Assembly: GCA_036495525.1 (NCBI GenBank)
Contig: DASXMR010000123.1
Span: forward strand, 37,394-101,393
Origin: DASXMR01 sp036495525
Lineage (GTDB): Bacteria > Actinomycetota > Actinomycetes > Streptosporangiales > Streptosporangiaceae
DNA: 64,000 nucleotides
Direction of reading: 5' to 3'
Shown: positions 1 through 8,519 of the stretch, in pieces
How positions within the stretch are numbered: position 1 is the stretch's first letter
Layout of the letters: each line of letters opens with the position of its first letter
The notes under the pieces: generated by a model
What the model was told of the DNA's origin: nothing
What the model saw: the letters and a program-made list of their open reading frames with translations, nothing else
The model's database searches: none
Made by a program: the position numbers and the translations under genes

Positions 1-441
1 CACGGCAAGCCCTGCTATCTGAGCAGCGACGCCTCGGCCGCCGCGCTGTGGGCTGCGCCGGGGGCCTGGGGGATGCCGCTCAGCCAGGTCATCCTGGAGG
101 CGGCGCCCAGCTGGCTGGCGTTCCGCGGCGGCCTGCTCCGGGCACTGCGCACGCAATCGCAGATCGCGAGCCTGCACGCCAGGCAGTCTCAGCCGCACTG
201 GTACCTGGGCTACCTGGGTACCCGCAGCGGCCGGCAGGGTCAGGGACTTGGCACCCAGATGCTGCAAGAGGTCCTGGCGGGCGCGGACGCCGATGGCGTG
301 CCGGCCTACCTCGAATCCTCCAGCCAGCGCAACCTGCCGCTCTATGAGCGCAACGGCTTTCACGTCGTCGGCGAGCTGCAAGCGCTAGGTCACGGGCCCA
401 CCATCTGGCGGATGTGGCGCGAGCCCGGCTCCCGCGGCTGA
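1..441 (+). CDS. GNAT family N-acetyltransferase (5' end outside window)
   Basis: The frame is open from the first base of the window, so the N-terminus lies upstream. The visible part is the acetyl-CoA-binding half of a GNAT fold. It has a motif A-like segment with R-x-G-x-G-x-G character (RQGQGLG) before a helix ending in LQEVL, and then YLESSSQRNLPLYERNGF, the typical beta5-alpha4 region that precedes the last strands. The protein would transfer an acetyl group from acetyl-CoA to an amine. The substrate cannot be told. It ends 182 bp before the next gene, and that gap carries its own promoter-like block, so the two genes are probably not co-transcribed. Confidence 0.85.
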   Translation, partial: HGKPCYLSSDASAAALWAAPGAWGMPLSQVILEAAPSWLAFRGGLLRALRTQSQIASLHARQSQPHWYLGYLGTRSGRQGQGLGTQMLQEVLAGADADGVPAYLESSSQRNLPLYERNGFHVVGELQALGHGPTIWRMWREPGSRG

Positions 442-507
442 CGCCGGCCGCTATCGGTCCGCACTCTCAATCATTTGCCGGTGGTCAGTGCAGGCCGGCT
501 GATCCGC

Positions 508-576
508 TGCGACATTCATGCAACATCCGTGCTCTGGCTGTCTCGGACAGCAATTGGTTTGATGCAACTCCGCGGC
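508..576 (+). promoter_or_regulatory. Conserved upstream block with tandem 11-bp repeats (copy 1)
   Basis: Two adjacent 11-bp repeats, TGCGACATTCA (508-518) and TGCAACATCCG (519-529), are followed 47 bp from the start of the first repeat by TGGTTTGATGCAA (555-567). The same arrangement, without gaps, is found at 3338-3406 on the other side of the regulator gene. An 11-bp period places both repeats on one face of the helix, as in activator boxes of actinobacterial regulators. I infer a binding site for the STAND regulator at 919-3204. The next start codon is at 624. Confidence 0.6.
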
Positions 577-623
577 CAGCGCTACGAAGTAAGCGCGAGG
601 GCCCCTGACCCGGAAGGAGAACC

Positions 624-890
624 ATGACCGAGCCTGCCGCCCCGACGCTGCCCGAGATCACGACCCTTGCCGGGACCACCCACTCCAGTCCGCTCTACCC
701 AGCCGACGCCGCCCTGATCCGGGTCAGGGACTCGGGCCAGCCAGACCCGGTCATCGCGGCCATTGCGCGCCACATCACCGACTCCGGCAGCGTCTTCCTC
801 GAACTGCCAGACGGCCGGCTGACGGTCGTCCTTCACCTGGACGGCAAGACATGGCTCGCGCGGCGTTGCGATGAGGGGCCGCTCAGCTAG
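624..890 (+). CDS. Small protein of unknown function, same upstream block as the 3.5-8.5 kb cassette
   Basis: An 88-residue protein begins at ATG 624 after a clear ribosome-binding site (GGAAGGAG). I do not recognise the family. There is no signal peptide, membrane helix or cysteine pair. The C-terminal half (residues 50-80) has a two-strand pattern, VFLELPDGRLTVVLHLDGKTWLA reading like a small beta-sheet with a D-G turn. Its upstream region carries the tandem 11-bp repeat block also found before the gene at 3479, so it is probably co-regulated with that cassette. It converges on the regulator gene, with 28 bp between the two stops. Confidence 0.6.
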   Translation: MTEPAAPTLPEITTLAGTTHSSPLYPADAALIRVRDSGQPDPVIAAIARHITDSGSVFLELPDGRLTVVLHLDGKTWLARRCDEGPLS

Positions 891-918
891 CTTCAGCGCG
901 GCTGGCTGCGCAGACGGG

Positions 919-3204
919 CTACGCGGAGGTGTGCTCAGGGCCGGCGGCGCTGGCGAGCTTGGCGCGGACCTGGTCGGCGCAGGGGTCCTGCAGGTCGTCG
1001 AGGATGTCCAGTGCCTGCTGCCAGGCGTCGCATGCCTGAGTCAGCTCGCCGGCGGCGGAACGGACGTCGCCGAGGTGAGTGAGGGCGGTCGCTTCAAAGA
1101 AGCGGTAGCCGGAATCGCGAAAGAGGCTGAGCGCTTGCTGGTAGCAGGCGGCAGCTTCGGCGAGGTTGCCCAGATGGTGCTCGGCGTACCCCAGGCTGTC
1201 CCAGGTATTTCCCTTGGTTCTGCCATCGGCTTCCGCACCTAGCATCAGAGACCGCCGGCAGTATGCGCGGGCCCGCTGATAGTCGCCGAGACGGGCATGG
1301 CACCAGCCGATGTCGTTGAGTGCCTGAACCTCTGCGGTCTTGTCACCGACGGCCTGGTACAGGCCCAGCGCCTCTGCACAGTAACCGAGCGCGTCGTCGT
1401 AACGGCCCTGACGTTCGGATAGCCAGCCGAGACCCTGCTGGACTTTGGCCTCGCCGAGGCGGCTGCCGAGCCGCCGGCACAGCGTGAGGCTGCTGGCGTA
1501 AAGGCGGCGGGCCTGATCATGGTCACCGAGGACAGCGCAGGCGGTCGCCAGCAGGCGACCGGACAGAGCCTGCGCGGCTGGGTCTGACAGGCGGGTCGCG
1601 GCGGCCACGGCGGTGCGTTGTGCCGCGGCCGATTCCTGCCAGCGGCCGCGCGGCTGGAGGAAGGCCGTCATGGCCCAGGGAAGCTGCCACGCGTGGCTGT
1701 CGGACCCGGTTGTGGCGGCCAGGCGGGTGGCCGCGAGCAGTACCTGATGCTCTTCCTCGAACCAGGCCATGGCCTGCGAATAGTCGGCGGGTTTCGCGGC
1801 CGCGACGCCGGGCCTGAACGCGGCGACGACAACCGGCTCTCCTCCCGGGTTCAGCAGGCGGGCGGCATGGGCGGCGGTGTGCAGGTAATAGTCGAGCAAT
1901 CTGCCGATGGCCTCGCGTCGATCGGTGTCGCAGTCGGCGTGGCGGGCCTGCTCGGCAGCGTAGGCGTGCAGCAGGTCGTGGACGACGTACCGGCCAGGGC
2001 GGTGCTCGGTGATCAGGTGCGCGCGACCCAGCTCATGCAGCAGCCGGCGGGCCTTGGGCCAGGAGCAGCCGAACAGGCTGGCAGCGGCGGGCTCCGAAAC
2101 GTCCGGGCCAGGGTGCAGGCCGAGCAGCCGGAACATCCGCGCCGATTCATCATCGAGCTGCCGGGTGGACCAGGAGAACACCGCCCGTACGCTGGCCGCC
2201 GGATCACCGCCATCCAGGGCGTCCAGCCGCCCGGCCCAGTCACGCAGTTCGTCGGCGAGGGCCGTCAGGGGGAAGCAGGGCCGGGCGGCGGCGCGGACGG
2301 CCGCGACGGCCAGCGCCAGCGGCAGGCACCCGCACAGACTGGCGATCCGGCTCACAGCACTGGGCTCTGCAGCAGCCCGGGCGGCGCCAAGCCGGGCAGC
2401 CAGCAGCTGCACAGCTTCACCATGGCTCAGCACGTCGAGGCTCAGCAGCCGCGCCCCGTCAGCAGCGAGCCCGGCAAGCTGGCTGCGGCTGGTGATCAGC
2501 ACCAGGCTGCCGGGGCTGGCCGGCAGCAGCGGCCGGACCTGCTGCTCATCCCTGGCGTTGTCCAGCACGACCAGCATCCGCCGATCCGCCAGCAGGCTGC
2601 GGTACAACCCTGCCTGAGCGTCCAGATCAGGCGGGATGCGCTCGGGCGGCACGCCGAGGGCATCCAGGAATCCGCGGAGGGCCGCTTCAGGCGCAGTCGC
2701 GGTACCCGCTTGGTCAAAGCCGCGCAGGTTGACGTGCAGCTGCCCGTCACTGAACCGGCTGGCGACCCGGTGCGCCCACCGCAGCGCCAGGGCGGTCTTG
2801 CCCACCCCGGCAGTCCCGCCGATCGCAGAGATGACCACCGTGCCCGGGTGCGCGGGGCCCGCCTGGTCCACCATCTGGGTAAGCGCCCGAAGTTCGGCGG
2901 CCCTGCCGGTGAAGTCGGCCACGGCACGCGGCAGCTGCCGCGGCACTGGCTGGTCGACCGGCATGCTGCCAGCCAGCAGCTCCTCAATGCGGTCAGCGGA
3001 AACCCCCAGGGCCTCGGCCAGCCTGGGCCAGATCCCGGGCAGCGGCTGGGTATCCCCCCGCTCCCACCGCACCACGGTGGTGCGCTCCACCCCCAGCCGG
3101 CCGGCCAGCTGTTCCTGGGTCAGGCCCACCGCCTTACGGCGCTGGGCCAGGCGCCCCCGCCTGGCTGCCCCGCTTCTAGCGGCACCCTCCGGCATAGCAA
3201 GCAT
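919..3204 (-). CDS. XRE-NB-ARC-TPR (STAND) transcriptional regulator
   Basis: A 761-residue regulator. Residues 17-72 form an XRE-type helix-turn-helix (VGLTQEQLAGRLGVERTTVVRWERG). Residues 90-330 are an NB-ARC NTPase with P-loop GGTAGVGKT (129-137) and a Walker B-type MLVVLDNA near 210. The C-terminal ~300 residues are TPR-like helical pairs (repeats such as ALNDIGWCHARLGDYQRARAY). Family members of this kind act as nucleotide-switched signal-sensing regulators. Unlike SARP regulators it has no OmpR-type N-terminus. It is divergent from the cassette at 3479, and the shared intergenic region holds one of two copies of the tandem-repeat block, so it probably controls both flanking units and perhaps itself. 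An in-frame ATG nine bases downstream (3195) is an alternative start. Confidence 0.88.
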   Translation of the reverse strand: MLAMPEGAARSGAARRGRLAQRRKAVGLTQEQLAGRLGVERTTVVRWERGDTQPLPGIWPRLAEALGVSADRIEELLAGSMPVDQPVPRQLPRAVADFTGRAAELRALTQMVDQAGPAHPGTVVISAIGGTAGVGKTALALRWAHRVASRFSDGQLHVNLRGFDQAGTATAPEAALRGFLDALGVPPERIPPDLDAQAGLYRSLLADRRMLVVLDNARDEQQVRPLLPASPGSLVLITSRSQLAGLAADGARLLSLDVLSHGEAVQLLAARLGAARAAAEPSAVSRIASLCGCLPLALAVAAVRAAARPCFPLTALADELRDWAGRLDALDGGDPAASVRAVFSWSTRQLDDESARMFRLLGLHPGPDVSEPAAASLFGCSWPKARRLLHELGRAHLITEHRPGRYVVHDLLHAYAAEQARHADCDTDRREAIGRLLDYYLHTAAHAARLLNPGGEPVVVAAFRPGVAAAKPADYSQAMAWFEEEHQVLLAATRLAATTGSDSHAWQLPWAMTAFLQPRGRWQESAAAQRTAVAAATRLSDPAAQALSGRLLATACAVLGDHDQARRLYASSLTLCRRLGSRLGEAKVQQGLGWLSERQGRYDDALGYCAEALGLYQAVGDKTAEVQALNDIGWCHARLGDYQRARAYCRRSLMLGAEADGRTKGNTWDSLGYAEHHLGNLAEAAACYQQALSLFRDSGYRFFEATALTHLGDVRSAAGELTQACDAWQQALDILDDLQDPCADQVRAKLASAAGPEHTSA

Positions 3205-3337
3205 CCCACCGTGCGAAATGGCCGTTAGCGACCCTTTTCAGCATACGCCCGACTGCCGCCCAGGGTCTGCCGGAAGCACCTCGCGCCTGTCTGCGCGTCG
3301 CCGGCGGGCAGGTGCTCGCGCAGGCCAGCTGGGCTGC

Positions 3338-3406
3338 TGCAACATTCGTGCGACATTCGCGCGCTGGTCGTCGCGGGTAACTGCTGGTCTGATGCAAGAC
3401 TGCGGT
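3338..3406 (+). promoter_or_regulatory. Conserved upstream block with tandem 11-bp repeats (copy 2)
   Basis: TGCAACATTCG (3338-3348) and TGCGACATTCG (3349-3359) form a tandem direct repeat. The element TGGTCTGATGCAA lies at 3385-3397, exactly 47 bp from the repeat start as in the copy at 508. The block lies between the STAND regulator (start 3204, minus strand) and the first cassette gene (start 3479, plus strand), so it could serve either. Because the same orientation precedes the plus-strand gene at 624, I assign it to the plus strand. Confidence 0.6.
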
Positions 3407-3478
3407 CGGCGCGCTGCTTCGGGGAGCGCGCCGGCCGCATCAGCTGGTTCATTTCCGGATCACAAGTGGCGGCCACGA

Positions 3479-5434
3479 ATGCGCGATGCACCTGGCGGCG
3501 GGGACGGCGGGGAAGTCGGGATCGACCCGGCCAAGCTGGCCGACCTGAATGGCGCCTTAAGCCGGAGCGCGAGCAGCGCGCAGAGCCTGGTGAACATCTA
3601 CATCGGGAAGCTATCCCGGTGCGGCATGGACACCGGCCGGCTCAGCAAGGCAGGCCAGGACCTGTCGTGGGCCACTGGCCAGCTGCCGATGCTGTGGCGT
3701 CGGCAGTCGATGGCGCAGGCCATCGAGCGGCAGGATCCCGGCCTGGGCAAGATGGTGCCCGACGGCGCCGGGTACCTGGCCTTCGCCACCGACGGTGCCG
3801 CGCAGAAGGCTGGCAACTCGGACGGCACCAAGGCAGCACAGGCATTGAAGAACGGCAGTAATGACGACTTCATCACTGCTGACCTGGATGCGCATGCCGA
3901 CGACCCGGCGTACCTGGCCGCGTTCTTCCACGCCCTCGGCCCCCACGGGCTAGCGATGCTCGGCTCTCAGGTCACCGCGTTCAAGCAGAGTGGCGACACG
4001 GGTAAGTATCAGAAGTGGGCAAGCCTGGTGGGTGACGGGCTGGCCACCGCCAGCTACCAGATGAAGTTCAGCGACTCCTGGCTGAACGACATCCGGCTGC
4101 CGGGCCAGTCGACGCAGCCACTCGACCTGATCCAGCCCTTCCTAGACAACGGCGTGTACTCGCCGGACTGGCTGCAGCCCCTCGGCCAGTACGCGCTGAG
4201 CCAGGCCGACGCCCAAGCCCATGCGGGCGGCTACGCCGGTAAGGATGCGCTCATCCCGCCGTTGAACCTGGACGGCGTCTGGACCGCGATCGCCCACAAC
4301 CCCGCCTACGACGTGAAGTTCTACGCCGGCAACTTTCCCCGCCTCAGCGATCTGATGACCGACCAGAAGATCATGTACTGGGTGGCGGACGGCGCGTTCG
4401 CGGGCATGGTGCAGGCGGCGACCATTCCACCGGATCCAGCGCGGTTCCCCGGCCAGTCGCCCATGGCGTATGCGCTCAACGCACAGCGAACAGTGAAGTA
4501 CTTCGGCGACCACGCCGGCGCGCGGACGTCGGACGACGTCCGGAATGTGTTCGGCGTCATCGCCATGAATTACTTCAGCGACCTCGCCAGCAGTGTGCGC
4601 GCGGCAGCCCCGGGCATCGGCAAAAAGATGGTGCCGGGATGGCAGATCAGCGCGATGTCTGGTGACTGGGCAGCCTTCGTGACCGAGGCCATGCGGGACC
4701 AGGCCACCTCGGCACAGCTGCTGATGTTCTACAGCGCCTGGCTGCATACGCAGTACCCGGACTGGCGCGGCCAGGGGAACGCGGACGTGCCCGATCACCA
4801 GGGCTGGTGGAACGACTTCAGCCTCGGGGTGCTGGACGACTTCATGGCCGCTGCCTACCAGACGGCCGGCGCGTCTGCGGGCGAGACTTCCGGCCAGATA
4901 GCTGAGGTTGCCAGTGCGGCCGGCTCGGCGTTCCTCAGCAGCCTGCTGTTCGGCCCGGAGGCGGGCGTCGCCGATGCTGCGCTCGCCGGGGTCCAGGACG
5001 GATTCCAGACAGGCGTGGAGGGCCTGCTCAACAATGCGTTCAATGGCGATCCGCAGCAGTACGACTCTCCAGACTCGACGCTCGAGGGTCTCACCGGCGT
5101 CGCCCAGACCTACTCCACGACCGTCCAGCAGTGGTGGAACGACGGCAGCCCGTGGCCCGGCCCGACCATCAAGCCGGGTCAGCCCGGCGATCCGAGCTCA
5201 TACATCAAAAGGTACGGCGGGCACAAGGCGGACTTCCTAGTCACTGACGGACCCCTGGCGGGCCAGCTCAAGAACCCGCTCAGCATGCACCCGCTGCAGC
5301 TAGCCGCTTACAATGCCTGGCTGCAGGACCCTGCCGTGGTCAATGCCAATGCGGCCAAGGCGCGCGAGACCGAGCTCGGCATGCTGAGCTCGTTCTACGC
5401 CAGGGAAATGGCCCGCAGCACGTTCGGCGGCTGA
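3479..5434 (+). CDS. Large ESX-associated-type protein, paralogue 1
   Basis: A 651-residue protein starting at ATG 3479. The frame is open much further upstream, but this start aligns exactly with the paralogue at 5564 (both begin M-R-D/E-x-P-G-G-G). The first ~70 residues (GIDPAKLADLNGALSRSAS... helix-rich) resemble the helical N-terminal region of actinobacterial WXG/LXG-associated proteins. A hydrophobic Ala/Gly-rich segment lies near residues 480-520, and the motif HPLQLAAYNAWLQDPA sits close to the C-terminus. There is no signal peptide. It may belong to the large Streptomyces-type DUF6571-like group, but that is recollection, not a search. The gene heads a cassette with a paralogue, a lipoprotein and a WXG100-like protein. 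Enzymatic function is unknown. Confidence 0.75.
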   Translation: MRDAPGGGDGGEVGIDPAKLADLNGALSRSASSAQSLVNIYIGKLSRCGMDTGRLSKAGQDLSWATGQLPMLWRRQSMAQAIERQDPGLGKMVPDGAGYLAFATDGAAQKAGNSDGTKAAQALKNGSNDDFITADLDAHADDPAYLAAFFHALGPHGLAMLGSQVTAFKQSGDTGKYQKWASLVGDGLATASYQMKFSDSWLNDIRLPGQSTQPLDLIQPFLDNGVYSPDWLQPLGQYALSQADAQAHAGGYAGKDALIPPLNLDGVWTAIAHNPAYDVKFYAGNFPRLSDLMTDQKIMYWVADGAFAGMVQAATIPPDPARFPGQSPMAYALNAQRTVKYFGDHAGARTSDDVRNVFGVIAMNYFSDLASSVRAAAPGIGKKMVPGWQISAMSGDWAAFVTEAMRDQATSAQLLMFYSAWLHTQYPDWRGQGNADVPDHQGWWNDFSLGVLDDFMAAAYQTAGASAGETSGQIAEVASAAGSAFLSSLLFGPEAGVADAALAGVQDGFQTGVEGLLNNAFNGDPQQYDSPDSTLEGLTGVAQTYSTTVQQWWNDGSPWPGPTIKPGQPGDPSSYIKRYGGHKADFLVTDGPLAGQLKNPLSMHPLQLAAYNAWLQDPAVVNANAAKARETELGMLSSFYAREMARSTFGG

Positions 5435-5563
5435 CCGGAAGTGCCCGCTGGCCGCTGGCCGAGTCCGCGGTCCGGCTGGGCATAACGGAACCAAAAGGAC
5501 CCGCCCCGCCTCTATCATTGAGCCGCGGCCGAACGAATCCGGACGACGAGTGGGCGGCTACAC

Positions 5564-7531
5564 ATGCGTGAGGACCCCGGGGGCGGCGAGGAAGTCGGGA
5601 TCGACCCAGCCAAGCTGGCCGACCTGAATGGCACCTTAAGCCGGAGCGCGAGCAGCGCGCAGAGCCTGGTGAACATCTACATCGGGAAAGCCTCCCGGTG
5701 CGGGATCGACACCGGCCGGCTCAGCAAGGCAGGGCAGGACCTGTCGTGGGCCACCGGCCAGCTGCCGATGCTGCGCCGCAGGCAGGAGCTGGGGCTGGCC
5801 GCCGAGCGGCAGGATCCCGGCCTGGGCCAGATGGTGGCCGCCGGCGCCGGGTACCTGGCTTTCCCGACCGACGCCGCGGCCGGCAAGGCGGGCGCATCGG
5901 ACGGCGGCAAGGCGGCGCAGGCGCTGCAGGACCGCAGCGACACCAACTTCATCGCCGACGACCTGGCGGCGCACGCCGACGACCCGGCGTACCTGGCCGC
6001 GTTCTTCAAGGCCCTCGGACCGGAGGGGCTGGCCCAGCTCGGCTTGCAGGTCAACGGGTTCAAGCAGAGCGGCGACGACGGCAAGTACGACGGCTGGTCG
6101 GCGCTGGTCGGCGACGGGCTCGCGACGGCCAGCTACCAGATGAAGTTCAGCTACTCCTGGCTGAACGACATCCGGCTGCCGGAGAGCGAGGCGACGGAGC
6201 CGGAACTCGACCTGATCCAGCCGTTCCTGGAAAACGGCGTCTACTCGCCGGACTGGTTGAAGCCGCTCGGCCAGTACGCGATGAACGAGGCCCGCCTGCA
6301 GGGCATGGATCCGGGCCTCATGGGGCCGCCGCCCTCGCTTGACGGAATCTGGGAGGCGATCGCGCACAATCCCGCTTACGACGCGCAGTTCTTCCAGAAC
6401 AACTTCAGCAAGTCCGAGTTTGACAACGGGAGCCTCTCGGACCTGATGACCAACCCCATGCTCTCCCATTCGATCATCGACGGCGCGTTCGCCGACATGG
6501 TGCAGGCGGCTACCATCCCGCCTGACCCGTCGAGGTTCCCTGGCATGGATCCCGTGCAGTTCGCGCGCAACGCCGAGCAGACAGTCCAGCTGTTCCAGGA
6601 CGGGTCGCCGGACACCTCGGGCCCCGTCCGCCAGGTGTTCGCCACCATGGCCATGTACTACTTCGCTGACCTGCGCAACAGCGTCGGCTCGGCCGCGCCC
6701 GGCGTCGGGGGGCGCGACCTGCCTGGTTGGCAGGTGACGGCGTCCAGCCAGGCCTGGGGCAACTTCGTCGAGCAGGCGATGAAGGACAAGACTGCCGCAG
6801 CGCGGCTGATGACGTTCTACGGGGAGTGGCGGCAGGAGTTCCCCGACAGCAAGGGCCCGTGGCAGGACGAGCAGTTCAAGCTCATGGACTTGTTCATGGT
6901 GCACCAGTACCAGACGGCTGGCTCCACCGCCGGCAGCAGCAACGACGACATCACCAAGGCGCTGGTAGCCGGCGGCGCCGCGTTCCTGACCGCGATCGTG
7001 TTCCCGGAGGCGGACGTGGCCACCGCGGGGGCGCTGCTGACCGGCGCCATCACCGAAGGGGCCAAGGACACCTTCAACTCTGGCGCGGAGGGCGCCCTGG
7101 ACAGCGCGTTCGGCGGTGCCGGCGACAGCAAGCTGGACGAGCCGCCCGACAAGATCAAGAACACCCTGGATCAGATCACCCAGGCGAATGCCAACTGGAG
7201 CCGCATCGTCAGGGAGTGGTACAACGCCGAAGGCGGCCGGCCGAACCTCAAATCCCCGGTCGAGTTCGATGGTCACCAGAGCAACGGGGACCCGAATACC
7301 TACATCAATGAGTTTGGCGGGTCCACCGGCCCCGGTAACGCGAACTTCTTCGACAGCCAGGGGCAGCATATCAAGGACCCATCCGACATGTCTCCGCACC
7401 AGCTTGCCGCGTACAACGCATGGCTGCAGGATCCGGCGATCGCCGAGTCAACTGTCCCCGGTACCAACGTCCCCGGCCAGGGGCCGAAGCGGCTGTGGGA
7501 GACCTACACCAACCAGTTCGGCGGTGGCTGA
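5564..7531 (+). CDS. Large ESX-associated-type protein, paralogue 2
   Basis: A 655-residue paralogue of the preceding protein. The first 183 bp after the start region (5591-5773) are almost identical to 3512-3694, about ten mismatches, whereas the rest of the two proteins has diverged well beyond that. Shared landmarks are the motif IQPFLxNGVYSPDWLxPLGQYA, the segment ATIPPDPxRFPG, an Ala-rich hydrophobic stretch near residues 465-510, and HQLAAYNAWLQDPA near the C-terminus. No catalytic motif is recognisable. The stop codon lies three bases before the GTG start of the lipoprotein gene, which suggests translational coupling. Confidence 0.75.
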   Translation: MREDPGGGEEVGIDPAKLADLNGTLSRSASSAQSLVNIYIGKASRCGIDTGRLSKAGQDLSWATGQLPMLRRRQELGLAAERQDPGLGQMVAAGAGYLAFPTDAAAGKAGASDGGKAAQALQDRSDTNFIADDLAAHADDPAYLAAFFKALGPEGLAQLGLQVNGFKQSGDDGKYDGWSALVGDGLATASYQMKFSYSWLNDIRLPESEATEPELDLIQPFLENGVYSPDWLKPLGQYAMNEARLQGMDPGLMGPPPSLDGIWEAIAHNPAYDAQFFQNNFSKSEFDNGSLSDLMTNPMLSHSIIDGAFADMVQAATIPPDPSRFPGMDPVQFARNAEQTVQLFQDGSPDTSGPVRQVFATMAMYYFADLRNSVGSAAPGVGGRDLPGWQVTASSQAWGNFVEQAMKDKTAAARLMTFYGEWRQEFPDSKGPWQDEQFKLMDLFMVHQYQTAGSTAGSSNDDITKALVAGGAAFLTAIVFPEADVATAGALLTGAITEGAKDTFNSGAEGALDSAFGGAGDSKLDEPPDKIKNTLDQITQANANWSRIVREWYNAEGGRPNLKSPVEFDGHQSNGDPNTYINEFGGSTGPGNANFFDSQGQHIKDPSDMSPHQLAAYNAWLQDPAIAESTVPGTNVPGQGPKRLWETYTNQFGGG

Positions 7532-7534
7532 CAG

Positions 7535-8104
7535 GTGAAGCCCCCTGGCCGGGCGCTGGCCATGCTCGCCGGCGTGCTGGCAGCAGCCGCCATCACGCTC
7601 GCCGGGTGCAGCAGCGGCGTCAGCGCCAGCCAGGGCAGGACCGCAGCGGCAAAGGCGCGCGGCCAGGTACTGCCTCAGGTCCGCGCCCTCTACCGGCAGA
7701 TCTATAACGCGCGGGCGGGCTGGGCGTTCGCGATAGATGCGAGCTATCTGCGGTGCATCAGGGGAAACAGCACGACCCAGGTGGCTTATCACAGCAATAT
7801 TTCCTACGTCCGCGGCTTTCAGGGGCTCACCCCGGCCAGCTTCCGGCAGCGCATACTGGCCCTCGTTCACTCCGGCGGCTGGAAGTTCGCGCTGAACAAC
7901 GCAGATAGGCCCAAAGGGAACTGGGACTCCCATTACGACCTGTCAAAAGGCCCGGTGAAGGGCGACCTGGCCGTGGCCGGGCGAATCGCGCTGCTGAGAT
8001 TCTCGAGCCCGTGCTTCAACGCCGGCTCGGCGGCCGACAGCCTGGCCGCGCACGGGAGCGACGTCCCGGTGCCACATCCGAGCTCGACGTCGGCCGGCGG
8101 ATGA
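7535..8104 (+). CDS. Predicted lipoprotein of the cassette
   Basis: A 189-residue protein with a class II signal peptide: positively charged K2/R6, a hydrophobic core (residues 8-21) and lipobox L22-A-G-C25. It should be exported and lipid-anchored at Cys25 on the outer face of the cytoplasmic membrane. The mature part has no motif that I recognise and ends in a Ser/Pro/Gly-rich tail. GTG 7535 is the start: it lies four bases after the stop of the upstream gene and leaves a normal-length signal peptide. Position between the two large paralogues and the WXG100-like gene points to a role at the cell surface in the same system. Confidence 0.78.
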   Translation: MKPPGRALAMLAGVLAAAAITLAGCSSGVSASQGRTAAAKARGQVLPQVRALYRQIYNARAGWAFAIDASYLRCIRGNSTTQVAYHSNISYVRGFQGLTPASFRQRILALVHSGGWKFALNNADRPKGNWDSHYDLSKGPVKGDLAVAGRIALLRFSSPCFNAGSAADSLAAHGSDVPVPHPSSTSAGG

Positions 8105-8175
8105 GGAGAGCAGCCACGTGACCAGCAGGTGCAATTCCTCCCGCTAGCACCCCAACCACCCGTCCGGAGGATCCC

Positions 8176-8493
8176 ATGGCCGCCAGCGCCAGCAAGGTGC
8201 CCAGCCCGTTGCACGAGGCCCTCAGCGAGCTGTACAGCAGCATCCAGCAGGACCAGGCCACGATGGCGAACGCGCTCAAGGACACCTGCCAGCGGATGGC
8301 CGGCGCCGACGTCTGGATCGGCTACGCGGCCGATTCCTGGAACTCCGAGCTCACCGGCCGGTCCGCTGACCTGGCTAGCAACGTCAATGGCACCGTCGCT
8401 GAGATTCAGCAGCGGCTTGCCGCCACTCAGTCCACCTGCACGCCGGAGCAGGCCCGCTTCGAGAACCTGATCCTCTCCGGCCGGCTGCAGTAG
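8176..8493 (+). CDS. WXG100-like (ESX-type) small protein
   Basis: A 105-residue, almost all-helical protein with W47-I48-G49 at the expected turn between two long amphipathic helices (residues 10-42 and 52-90). This is the hallmark layout of WXG100/ESAT-6-family substrates of type VII secretion. Size matches the ~100-residue family. A ribosome-binding site (CCGGAGGATCCC) precedes ATG 8176. Two cysteines (38 and 92) are unusual for the family and could link the helices. No EccC, EccB or other secretion core gene is present in the window, so an exporter would have to be encoded elsewhere. Confidence 0.6.
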   Translation: MAASASKVPSPLHEALSELYSSIQQDQATMANALKDTCQRMAGADVWIGYAADSWNSELTGRSADLASNVNGTVAEIQQRLAATQSTCTPEQARFENLILSGRLQ

Positions 8494-8519
8494 CCGGCAA
8501 CGTGCTCGAGCCGCGGCGA

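Noticed and set aside
1618..3228. Long plus-strand open frame opposite the STAND regulator
   Set aside because: It mirrors a gene with clear HTH, NTPase and TPR motifs; the translation is Gln/Arg/Gly-rich and has no domain.
2636..3478. N-terminal extension of the first large paralogue
   Set aside because: The frame is open upstream, but the paralogue begins at the position matching 3479 and the extension overlaps the regulator gene and the repeat block.
5636..7399. 587-residue minus-strand open frame opposite the second paralogue
   Set aside because: Antisense shadow of GC-rich coding DNA, without ribosome-binding site or domain.
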